A stretch of DNA of 46,751 nt from Chromatiales bacterium (lineage in GTDB: Bacteria; Pseudomonadota; Gammaproteobacteria; Steroidobacterales; BM003): contig JAOTSW010000003.1 of NCBI GenBank assembly GCA_029864735.1, positions 1 to 46,751 of the forward strand, given 5' to 3'. Made by a program: the position numbers and the translations under genes. Positions 19,157 to 27,817 of this stretch are shown one piece after another; within the stretch, counting starts at the first letter, position 1, and every line of letters starts with the position of its first letter. The notes below the pieces were generated by a model, which searched no databases, was not told the origin of the DNA, and saw nothing but the letters and a program-made list of their open reading frames with translations.

Positions 19157-20554
19157 ATGGCCACCGGCGCAAAGAAACCCAAAACAGTATTTCGCTGTAG
19201 CGATTGCGATACAGATCACAACAAGTGGTCAGGCCAGTGCTCCGGATGTGGCGCGTGGAACACACTGGAACAACAAGTCAGTGTGGCGCCATCTCGCAAT
19301 ACTCCTGCCGGCATTGGGAACAGCAAGGTCACCACCCTGGACAAGGTCAGCACGAAGCGGATCGCCCGCTTATCGACCGGCCTGGTGGAATTCGACCGGG
19401 TTCTTGGCGGTGGACTGGTTCCCGGCAGCACCCTGGTCCTGGGCGGGTTCCCGGGTGCCGGTAAATCCACGCTTCTCCTGCAAAGCGCCTGCAAGATTGC
19501 CGAAACCAACCCGGTGCTCTATGTGTCGGGCGAAGAATCCCTGGAACAGATTGCAGATCGTGCGCACCGCTTGCAGTTGCAGACGGACAAACTCCAGGTA
19601 CTGGCCGAAACAGATATCTCGGCAATCACCGCAATCATGGAACGGGATCGGCCCGCGGTAGTGATCGTCGATTCCATCCAGGTCATGCACCATCCGGATA
19701 TTGACTCACTGGCCGGCAACACCACGCAAGTTCGCGAGTGCGCCAACTTGCTCAGCCGATTCGCCAAGCGCCTGAACAGCGCCGTCATCATGGTCGGCCA
19801 CATAACCAAGAGTGAAAACCTGGCCGGCCCGATGACCCTTAATCACCTGGTGGACGCAACGATGATGCTGTCGAGCACCGACGACGCTCGCTATCGCATC
19901 GTGCGCTCTGACAAGAACCGGTTCGGTTCGGTTGCGGAAATCGGCGTATTCGCAATGACCGGCGCCGGCATGAAAGAGGTTCGCAACCCTTCCGCCATTT
20001 TCCTTAGCAAGTCCAACAAGGAACTACCCGGCAGCATCATCACCGTGCTATGGGAAGGCAGTCGCCCCCTGCTGGTGGAATTGCAGGCCCTGGTTGACCA
20101 GAGCGCCCTGGGCAACCCTCGCCGCGTAACCGTGGGAATAGACAATACCCGGGTGGCCATGTTGCTGGCGGTACTGAATCGGCACGGCGGCATCGCCGTC
20201 CACGACCAGGACGTATATGTAAATGTGGTTGGTGGAATACGGGTCAGCGAGCCAAGCGCGGACCTGGCCATTTTACTCAGCGTACTCAGCAGCCTCCGCG
20301 ACCGGGCAATTCCCCCGGACATATTTGCCTTTGGCGAAATAGGACTTTCAGGCGAGGTACGGCCCTGCGCGAACGGGCAGGAACGCATACGCGAAGCAGC
20401 CAAGCACGGTTTCAAAACCGCCATTGTCCCTGCGGCCAACGCTCCAAAAGGCTCAATCCCGGGCTTGAAACTGATACCCGTACACAGCCTGCAAGAGGCT
20501 TTGGACTGGGCTCTGGAATCCTTGAGGCCAACCTCCTCAAGCCACCGGGAATAA
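19157..20554 (+). CDS. radA: DNA repair protein RadA
   Basis: 465 aa; N-terminal CSDC...CSGC zinc finger, GGFPGAGKSTLLLQ Walker A, SDKNRFGSVAEIGVFAMT (KNRFG motif), Lon-like C-terminus. Confidence 0.98.
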   Translation: MATGAKKPKTVFRCSDCDTDHNKWSGQCSGCGAWNTLEQQVSVAPSRNTPAGIGNSKVTTLDKVSTKRIARLSTGLVEFDRVLGGGLVPGSTLVLGGFPGAGKSTLLLQSACKIAETNPVLYVSGEESLEQIADRAHRLQLQTDKLQVLAETDISAITAIMERDRPAVVIVDSIQVMHHPDIDSLAGNTTQVRECANLLSRFAKRLNSAVIMVGHITKSENLAGPMTLNHLVDATMMLSSTDDARYRIVRSDKNRFGSVAEIGVFAMTGAGMKEVRNPSAIFLSKSNKELPGSIITVLWEGSRPLLVELQALVDQSALGNPRRVTVGIDNTRVAMLLAVLNRHGGIAVHDQDVYVNVVGGIRVSEPSADLAILLSVLSSLRDRAIPPDIFAFGEIGLSGEVRPCANGQERIREAAKHGFKTAIVPAANAPKGSIPGLKLIPVHSLQEALDWALESLRPTSSSHRE

Positions 20555-20673
20555 TTCCGGCCGCCACGGGAGCCGATTCTGCCCGCCCCCCGGCTCAAAA
20601 TAGTGTGAAAAAACCTAGAACTAACAACGCATTATGGAATAGACTTCAGAGCTAGTTAACTTTCGAGGGCACT

Positions 20674-23205
20674 ATGGGCCTGGGTACGTCTAACATCTGG
20701 AGCTCAAACTGGCTGATCGCGGCAGCTTACTGCGTTCTCTTTACCCTCCTGGCCGCATTTCCGTTCCATAATTCGCTACAAAACGCCGAGTCAGACCTGT
20801 TAACCCAGGCCATGAACTGGACCAGCAAGACACCCTCCGGCGAGCTGGCGATTATCTCAATCGATCAGAAAAGCCTGGACAACGTGGGCCCCTGGCCATG
20901 GCAGCGCAGTATACTGGCACAGGTGATTGCAAGGCTCGCAGACAGTGGAGCCAGGGCCATTGCCACAACGGTGAGGCTGGATACCCCGCAAAACGAACTT
21001 GGGCGATATCACCTGGAGCAAATACGCGAGCGCCTGCAATCCAGCGACGCAAACAGACAGAGCCTGAGTCAATCTCAGGATTACCTTGAGCTGGCGCTGA
21101 ACGAGCTGAATACCGATAGGGGTCTGGCTGAAACCATCGCCGCAGCCGGCAATGTATATCTTCCCATGGATTTCCCCAGTAGCGGCCACGCGGACAGCGT
21201 ATCGCCGGAAAGTCCGATCCAGTGGTCAGCCGGTAGCCGGCCTGCCCAGGCTCCCAGGGCGGGATTCGCGCTGCAGTCCCTGCCGGAGTTTGCCGCCGTC
21301 GCTGCCGGCAATGGTCATCTGTACATGCCCGGCGACAGCGATGATGTAATACGTCGATTCAATCTACTGGTTTACTCCCAGGGCAAGCTCTACCCCTCCC
21401 TGGCCGCTCTGCTGGCCAGTGGCGTCAACCAGGACAAGACAATCACCGCCAACCTGAACGATCAGGGAAAACTGCAACTTAACAACCTGGTAATTCCTGT
21501 TGATGAATCCCTTGCTGCCATCACCTACTGGTACCCCAAGCGAGGTGGCAAGCCCGCCTTCCCGGTAGACTCATTCTGGGACGTGTTCGCGGGCAATACC
21601 CCGGCGGATAAATTCCGCAACAAGGTGGTTCTGCTTGGGCCTACCGACAAGCGCATTGCCCGTCAACTTAGCACGCCCCTGGGGGAAGACACCCCAGAGA
21701 TTTTCGCCCTGGCCCACCAGGTTTCTACTCTCATTAACCAGCATTTCACCGCCAGGCCAGGCTGGGTTGTCCAGGCCGAGCGCATGACCTGGTTGCTGGT
21801 TGCGATTTACCTGGCCTTTATCCTGACCCGACTCAGGCCCCGAATTTCCGGGTTGATCACCCTGGGTAGCGTGGCAATCCTGCTGGTCGCCAGCATGGCT
21901 GTTTATGTCTCCAGGGAAGTATGGTTTCAGCCACTGGGCCCGATTTTGATGCTGCTGCTAGGTCATCTGCTGATGACCATCAAAGGGCTGAATTTGTTTA
22001 GCCGGATCCGCAAGGGACCTCCGGACGAGCAAGTGGAAAGCGACCGGATGCTGGGGCTCGCATTTCAGCAACAAGGCCAATTGGACCTGGCTTGGGATAA
22101 ATTCAGGATATTGCCCCTTGATGACGCCATGATGGCAATTCTCTACGAGTTGGCCCTGGCCTATGAAGCCAAACGCAAGCTCAGCCGCTCGCGCCAGGTC
22201 TATGACCATATGGCCAGTTACGATGCAGACTATCGTGACCTCCAACAGCGCATGCAAATGGCGCAAAATCTGGAAGACACCATCACCCTCGGGGTCCCGG
22301 GCGCTACCGGACGAGTGCCGGTCTGGCTAACCGGGGGCGGCCAGAACAAGCCGCGACTTGGCCGGTACATAGTGGAGGAAGAAATCGGCAAAGGCGCAAT
22401 GGGTGTTGTCTACCTGGCTGTAGACCCCAGCCTCAACCGCAAGGTGGCCCTGAAGGCCATCCCCCTGGCCGAAGAGTTCGACGAGGGAGTGCTGGAGGAC
22501 GTGAAAAAGCGATTTTTCCGCGAGGCGGAAGCCGCGGGGCGTTTAGACCATCCCAATATCGTAGGCGTTTACGATGCGGGAGAAGACAATGACCTGGCCT
22601 ACATCGCCATGGAATACATGGAAGGACGCAGGCTAAGCGAATTCACGGTTAACACTAACCGATTGGCAGACGAAACCATATTGGAACTGGGAGCGACGGT
22701 TGCCGACGCACTTCACTACGCCCATGCCCGGGGCGTAGTACACAGAGACATCAAACCCTCCAACTTGCTGTACAACGCGGAGACAAACCAACTCAAAATC
22801 GCCGATTTTGGCGTCGCCCGTTTTGACGAAAGCAACCGGACCCGAACCGGACTGGTCCTGGGCACTCCCTCCTATATGTCTCCCGAGCAAATTGAGGGAG
22901 AAAATGTGACGGGAGCCTCGGACTTGTTTTCCTTAGGTGTTACTCTATATCAGCTACTTACGGGGTATTTGCCGTTCCGCGCTGATTCACTGGCCAAATT
23001 GATGTACAAAATTGCCAATGAACCGCATATGGCAGTGCATATGATGCGGGACGACCTGCCGGACTGCATAGAACAACTAATTGGCAAGGCACTGGCGAAA
23101 AAGCCTTTGGACCGATTTAACTCTGGCGCCGAGATGGCTCACGTCATCCGGAATTGTTTGAACAGAATGAGAGAAGAAAGGGGCGCTAGTCCCAAACGCA
23201 CATGA
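20674..23205 (+). CDS. CHASE2-domain transmembrane serine/threonine protein kinase
   Basis: 843 aa. N-terminal TM and CHASE2-like sensor (AIISIDQKSLDNVGPWPWQRSILAQVIARL), several TMs, TPR-like linker, C-terminal Hanks kinase (IGKGAMGVVYLA, VALKAI, HRDIKPSNLLY, IADFGVARFD, GTPSYMSPEQ). Confidence 0.95.
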   Translation: MGLGTSNIWSSNWLIAAAYCVLFTLLAAFPFHNSLQNAESDLLTQAMNWTSKTPSGELAIISIDQKSLDNVGPWPWQRSILAQVIARLADSGARAIATTVRLDTPQNELGRYHLEQIRERLQSSDANRQSLSQSQDYLELALNELNTDRGLAETIAAAGNVYLPMDFPSSGHADSVSPESPIQWSAGSRPAQAPRAGFALQSLPEFAAVAAGNGHLYMPGDSDDVIRRFNLLVYSQGKLYPSLAALLASGVNQDKTITANLNDQGKLQLNNLVIPVDESLAAITYWYPKRGGKPAFPVDSFWDVFAGNTPADKFRNKVVLLGPTDKRIARQLSTPLGEDTPEIFALAHQVSTLINQHFTARPGWVVQAERMTWLLVAIYLAFILTRLRPRISGLITLGSVAILLVASMAVYVSREVWFQPLGPILMLLLGHLLMTIKGLNLFSRIRKGPPDEQVESDRMLGLAFQQQGQLDLAWDKFRILPLDDAMMAILYELALAYEAKRKLSRSRQVYDHMASYDADYRDLQQRMQMAQNLEDTITLGVPGATGRVPVWLTGGGQNKPRLGRYIVEEEIGKGAMGVVYLAVDPSLNRKVALKAIPLAEEFDEGVLEDVKKRFFREAEAAGRLDHPNIVGVYDAGEDNDLAYIAMEYMEGRRLSEFTVNTNRLADETILELGATVADALHYAHARGVVHRDIKPSNLLYNAETNQLKIADFGVARFDESNRTRTGLVLGTPSYMSPEQIEGENVTGASDLFSLGVTLYQLLTGYLPFRADSLAKLMYKIANEPHMAVHMMRDDLPDCIEQLIGKALAKKPLDRFNSGAEMAHVIRNCLNRMREERGASPKRT

Positions 23206-24032
23206 GCCTTCGCAATAAAATCAAAGTTGTTGAACTTACGGACACAGGAAAGATCCGTGACCACAATGAAGATGCAATCGGTAGCGAGAGAGATATCGGG
23301 CTGCTGGTGTTAGCCGATGGGATGGGAGGCTACAACGCCGGCGAAGTCGCCTCCTCCATCGCGGTCAAAACCATTCTCAAGCAAGTTGAGGAGTCCCTGG
23401 AACGGCTTGGCGAGGACCGGGACGAAGTAGAGCCCCAGACCGGATTGTGGCGGCAGAGCGTGATTCTGCGGGACGCCGTGGCCAGGGCTAACAAACTGAT
23501 TCACAACCAGGCCCAGATCAGGCCTGAGTGCGAAGGCATGGGCACTACACTTGTCTCCTGCCTGTTTTATAACAACCACGTCTCAATCGCCCACGTAGGC
23601 GACTCGCGTATGTACCGGCTGCGAGACGGGCGGTTCGAGCAACTCACGCTGGACCACTCCTTGCTCCAGGAGCTGGTAGATAGAGGCTTCTATTCCCAGG
23701 AAGAGGCTCAACGCTCCACCAACCGCAATTACGTCACCAGGGCGCTCGGGGTGGAAAAGGCCGTGGATGTAGAGATTAACGAGTACGATGTGAAGCCTGG
23801 CGATTATTTTTTGCTGTGCTCAGACGGTTTGACTGATATGGTCGAAGATGAGGATATTCATTTAACGATCAGTACGTTTCATGATAATCTTGATATTGCT
23901 GGTCAACAATTAATCAAGCTGTCAAATGACCATGGTGGGAAAGACAATATTTCCATAATTATCGGTTACGCAGCCCAGTCTTTCGGGGTGCGTAAAGGAC
24001 TGCTTAAGAAGCTTGCGAGAAAGCTTAGATAA
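23202..24032 (+). CDS. PP2C-family protein serine/threonine phosphatase
   Basis: DTGKIRDHNEDAIG, VLADGMGGYNAGEVAS, SIAHVGDSRMYRLRDG, LCSDGLTDMVED, GGKDNISIII; ATGA overlap with the kinase gene. Confidence 0.95.
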   Translation: MSLRNKIKVVELTDTGKIRDHNEDAIGSERDIGLLVLADGMGGYNAGEVASSIAVKTILKQVEESLERLGEDRDEVEPQTGLWRQSVILRDAVARANKLIHNQAQIRPECEGMGTTLVSCLFYNNHVSIAHVGDSRMYRLRDGRFEQLTLDHSLLQELVDRGFYSQEEAQRSTNRNYVTRALGVEKAVDVEINEYDVKPGDYFLLCSDGLTDMVEDEDIHLTISTFHDNLDIAGQQLIKLSNDHGGKDNISIIIGYAAQSFGVRKGLLKKLARKLR

Positions 24033-24050
24033 ACCCAGTGAGGGCTTGGC

Positions 24051-24764
24051 ATGGCGCGTTTAATTCTCAGCCTGGACGGTCAATTAATGGCTGAATACAA
24101 CATGACCAAGGAGCGGTACACTATCGGCCGCCTTCCTGATAACGACGTGCGTATCGATAACGCAGCAGTCAGCGGTCATCATTCACTTATCATAAACATC
24201 CTCAATGACTCCTTTCTGGAAGATTTGAACAGCACCAATGGCACTTACGTCAATGGCAAGCTCATCAAGAAACATGCGCTTCAGAACAGCGATGTGATTA
24301 CCATCGGGCACCATCAGCTGAGATTCGTTGATAGTGATGAAGGCGCAGACGATGACGACGAGTTTGAAAAGACCATGGTCATCAATCCCAGCAGCCAAAG
24401 CCAGGACAAGATCGACCGTGTGCGCGCGCAGGTTGAAGAAGCTGCGGCCCAGCCCAGTGTTGCCGCCCTCTCTACCCGCGGAGCAGGCATGGTGGCCACG
24501 GCCAAGCTACAGGTACTAAGCGGTACCTTTGCCGGTCGTGAGCTGGAGCTGAAAAAGGCCCTGACCACTCTTGGCCGTCCCGGACTGCAGGTTGCAGCCA
24601 TTACCCGGCGTGCCGAGGGATATTTCGTGGTGCACGTGGACGGTGGCAAAGATAATCGTCACCCGATACTCAACGGCGAATCCACTGGCGCCAAGGCGCG
24701 TAGGCTTGAAGATAGCGACGTGATCGAGATCGCCGGTGTGAAGATGGGCTTCTTCCTTACTTGA
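24051..24764 (+). CDS. FHA-domain protein (one canonical FHA plus a second, degenerate FHA-like domain)
   Basis: N-terminal FHA: YTIGRLPDNDVRIDNAAVSGHHSLI...LEDLNSTNGTYVNGKLI. C-terminal FHA-like: LQVLSGTFAGRELELKKALTTLGRPGLQVAAITRRAEGYFVVHV...LEDSDVIEIAGVKMGFFL. Confidence 0.92.
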   Translation: MARLILSLDGQLMAEYNMTKERYTIGRLPDNDVRIDNAAVSGHHSLIINILNDSFLEDLNSTNGTYVNGKLIKKHALQNSDVITIGHHQLRFVDSDEGADDDDEFEKTMVINPSSQSQDKIDRVRAQVEEAAAQPSVAALSTRGAGMVATAKLQVLSGTFAGRELELKKALTTLGRPGLQVAAITRRAEGYFVVHVDGGKDNRHPILNGESTGAKARRLEDSDVIEIAGVKMGFFLT

Positions 24765-25836
24765 GGTATTGCACGGCCACCCTCTGGGTGACCCCGCACA
24801 ACATCTCGTAGGGAATAGTCCCGGCCAGCTGAGCCAATTCCTCAACCGGGAGGCCGTCACCCCACAGTGTAAGGCTGTCCCCCACCCGGGCTTCCGGGTG
24901 GTCAGTCAGGTCTACCGTGATCATGTCCATCGAGACCCGCCCAACCAGTGGGATACGACTGTCCCCCAGAAGCACCGGCGTGCCATTACCCAGGTGCCTG
25001 GGGTAACCATCCCCATAACCAATCGCCGCCACCCCTATTCGACAATCCCTCGTAGCAGTCCAGGCCGATCCATAACCGACGGACTCACCGGCGGCGACCT
25101 TGCGAATGGCAATGAGCTCAGTTCCCAGGCGCATAACCGGCTTAAGTCCCAATTCCTCTCCGGTCTTGCCTACGATAGGCGACACACCAAACAAGGCGAG
25201 ACCCGGCCTCACCCACTGGGCGCGACTCTCGGGCCAGGCCAGTAAACCGGCAGAATTGGCGATGCTGCGCTCTGCCTCGACTCCCCGGGTGGTCTCTTCG
25301 AAAAGCGCCAACTGCTGACTGGTGGCATCGCTTGAGAGCATATCCGCGTTGGCCAGGTGGGTCATCAACACGAGCTGTTCTCGCACAGCGTGCAGATTTC
25401 GCAGTCGCGCCAGGACCCTGGAAAACTCCTCCGGTCTGAACCCCAGGCGGTTCATACCCGTATCGACCTTTAACCAGACGGTGAAACGGCTGTTGCGGCC
25501 GAAGGACTCCAACAACTCCAGCTGTTCATGGGAATGAACAACAAGGTCACAGGCATTTGCTGCCGCCAGCTCAAGTTGACTTTGATTAAACACACCCTCG
25601 AGCAGCACAAGCCTCTGGCCGACGCCGGCCGCGCGCAGCGCAACCGCCTCCTCAATTCGGGCTACCGCCAGGGCATCCGCATCGCAAAGCGCCTTGGCCA
25701 CCGGAACCAGGCCGTGGCCGTAGGCATTGGCCTTGATGACCGCCAGGACCTTGGCCCCCTCGCTAAGCTCTCTTATACGTCTGAGATTGTGATTGAGGGC
25801 AAGGGTATCTACTGTGGCCCGACACAGTGCTGTCAC
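24757..25836 (-). CDS. alr: Alanine racemase
   Basis: ALCRATVDTLALNHNLRRI, AVIKANAYGHGLVPVA (PLP Lys), VGYGSAWTA, VSMDMITVDLTD. Confidence 0.97.
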   Translation of the reverse strand: MTALCRATVDTLALNHNLRRIRELSEGAKVLAVIKANAYGHGLVPVAKALCDADALAVARIEEAVALRAAGVGQRLVLLEGVFNQSQLELAAANACDLVVHSHEQLELLESFGRNSRFTVWLKVDTGMNRLGFRPEEFSRVLARLRNLHAVREQLVLMTHLANADMLSSDATSQQLALFEETTRGVEAERSIANSAGLLAWPESRAQWVRPGLALFGVSPIVGKTGEELGLKPVMRLGTELIAIRKVAAGESVGYGSAWTATRDCRIGVAAIGYGDGYPRHLGNGTPVLLGDSRIPLVGRVSMDMITVDLTDHPEARVGDSLTLWGDGLPVEELAQLAGTIPYEMLCGVTQRVAVQYLK

Positions 25837-27236
25837 TGAAAGGCCTCATCCACGTAGCTTTCAGCCATCAGATTTTCGAACTTGGTGTACTGACCAAGGA
25901 AGGTCAGGTGCACTTCACCCACCGGACCATTACGCTGCTTGGCAATGATGATGTCGGCGATGCCCTTGCGGGTGGTTTCCTTATCGTAGACTTCTTCTCG
26001 ATAAATGAAGCAAATCACATCGGCATCCTGCTCGATAGCACCGGACTCACGCAGATCGGACATCACGGGCCGCCTGTCGGTGCGCTGCTCCACGCTTCGA
26101 TTGAGCTGGGACAGTGCAATGACCGGGCAATCCAGTTCCTTGGCCAGGGCTTTCAGCGATCGGGAAATCTCGGAAATTTCCGTGGCCCGGTTCTCCTTGT
26201 TACCCTGGACCTGCATCAATTGGAGGTAATCCAGCACGATCAGGCCCAGGCCGCCGTTCTCACGGGCCAGGCGGCGAGCGCGGGCGCGCACCTCGGTAGG
26301 ACTCAATGACGGCGTGTCGTCAATGTAGATCTTTGCCTCAGACATGATCGCGACGGCGGAATTAATACGGTTCCAGTCCTCGTCGTTGAAATTCCCCCGG
26401 CGCAAATTCGACTGGTCAACCCGGCCTATGGAACCAATCATTCGGAAGCTGATCTGCTCGGCCGACATTTCCATACTGAAAATTGCCACGGCCTGGCCCG
26501 ATCCAATTGCCGCGTTCTCGGCGATATTCATCGCCAGGGTGGTCTTACCCATGGACGGGCGACCGGCGATGATGACCAGGTCACCGCGCTGCAGCCCTGC
26601 GGTGATGTCATCCAGGCTGTTAAATCCGGTAGATAAACCCGTGACATCGCCTTCGGTATGGCTGAGGTAGTCAAGTCGGTCGATAGTGGCGGGAAGAATC
26701 TTTCTCAGGGCCTGGAATCCAGATCCCCGCCGCTTTCCCCGCTCGGCAATCTGGAATACCGAACGTTCTGCGTCATCCACCAGTTCCGAAGCATCCCGAC
26801 CGTCAGAGGTATAGGCGCTATCGGCGATTGCGACACCGACGTCGATCAGGTTACGCAGCAGCGCCCGCTCACGAACGATTTGGCCGTAAGCCTGGATATT
26901 CGCCGCGCTGGGAGTGTCTTTGGCCAATTGACCCAGGAAGGCCAGGCCACCCATTTCGTCTAGCTGGTCGTTACGGGCCAGGTATTCCGAGACGGTGACG
27001 GCATCAAGCGGCTGATTGCGCTCGGCCAGCTCACCGATGGCATTGAAAATCAGGCGGTGGTCGTGGCGGTAGAAATCTTCTGCGGTGACCACATCGGCGA
27101 TGCGATCCCAGGCCTTGTTATCCAGCATGAGGCCGCCGAGAACGGCTCTTTCCGCATCAACAGAGTGAGGCGGCACACGGAGTGTTTCCGTGCCGCTCAT
27201 CGCGTCAAAGCGATCATCACCCATTGGAGTTGCCAT
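25833..27236 (-). CDS. dnaB: Replicative DNA helicase DnaB (no intein)
   Basis: 467 aa; PPHSVDAERAVLGGLML, IIAGRPSMGKTTLAMNIA, GLIVLDYLQLM, SQLNRSVEQRTDRRP. Confidence 0.98.
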   Translation of the reverse strand: MATPMGDDRFDAMSGTETLRVPPHSVDAERAVLGGLMLDNKAWDRIADVVTAEDFYRHDHRLIFNAIGELAERNQPLDAVTVSEYLARNDQLDEMGGLAFLGQLAKDTPSAANIQAYGQIVRERALLRNLIDVGVAIADSAYTSDGRDASELVDDAERSVFQIAERGKRRGSGFQALRKILPATIDRLDYLSHTEGDVTGLSTGFNSLDDITAGLQRGDLVIIAGRPSMGKTTLAMNIAENAAIGSGQAVAIFSMEMSAEQISFRMIGSIGRVDQSNLRRGNFNDEDWNRINSAVAIMSEAKIYIDDTPSLSPTEVRARARRLARENGGLGLIVLDYLQLMQVQGNKENRATEISEISRSLKALAKELDCPVIALSQLNRSVEQRTDRRPVMSDLRESGAIEQDADVICFIYREEVYDKETTRKGIADIIIAKQRNGPVGEVHLTFLGQYTKFENLMAESYVDEAFQ

Positions 27237-27319
27237 CGACCATTACCGCCAGGTTAATCAAGGGCAGATCAAGATAGCACACCGCGCCCCGGGGGTGGAC
27301 CCCGGGATGCGGGGCGATC

Positions 27320-27769
27320 TTATTCTTCGCCGGTAACCTCGACCGGCACAGTAACGCTAAGTTCGCTGTGCAGGACTACTTCGACGGTATGATCGCCAAG
27401 CTGGCGGATCGGACCTTCGGCCATATGGACTTCGCGACGCTCAATTTCCACACCCTGTGCGGTCAGAGCAGCGGCGATATCGGCGTTGCCGATGGAGCCA
27501 AACAGCTTGCCTTCGTTACCGGCCTTGGCGGTCAGTTTCACAACCACGCCGTCCAGCAGCTTGGCACGACCCTGGGCGCGAGTCAGCAATTCGGCTGACT
27601 TGGCCTCAAGCTCCGCACGGATCGCCTCGAACTTCTCAATGTTCGCAGCAGTTGCCAGCGTTGCCTTGCCCTGGGGCAGAAGGAAATTACGACCATAACC
27701 TGAACGTACCTTTACGCGGTCGCCCATGGAACCCAGGTTTTCAACTTTTTCCAGAAGTATGACTTCCAT
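27320..27769 (-). CDS. rplI: 50S ribosomal protein L9
   Basis: Start reassigned to MEVILLEKVENLGSMGDRVKVRSGYGRNFLLPQGKA. Confidence 0.97.
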   Translation of the reverse strand: MEVILLEKVENLGSMGDRVKVRSGYGRNFLLPQGKATLATAANIEKFEAIRAELEAKSAELLTRAQGRAKLLDGVVVKLTAKAGNEGKLFGSIGNADIAAALTAQGVEIERREVHMAEGPIRQLGDHTVEVVLHSELSVTVPVEVTGEE

Positions 27770-27817
27770 CATCTCACCCGTTTTATCAAGCCCTAAGCGG
27801 GCCATCTATCCTAAAAA

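Noticed and set aside
20674-24764. T6SS regulatory PpkA/PppA/Fha cluster
   Set aside because: No T6SS structural genes (tss/vgr/hcp) anywhere in the window and the kinase has a CHASE2 sensor; treated as a stand-alone module
25833-27236. Possible intein or phage-type DnaB
   Set aside because: 467 aa, standard bacterial replicative helicase with uninterrupted motifs in the usual rplI-dnaB-alr context
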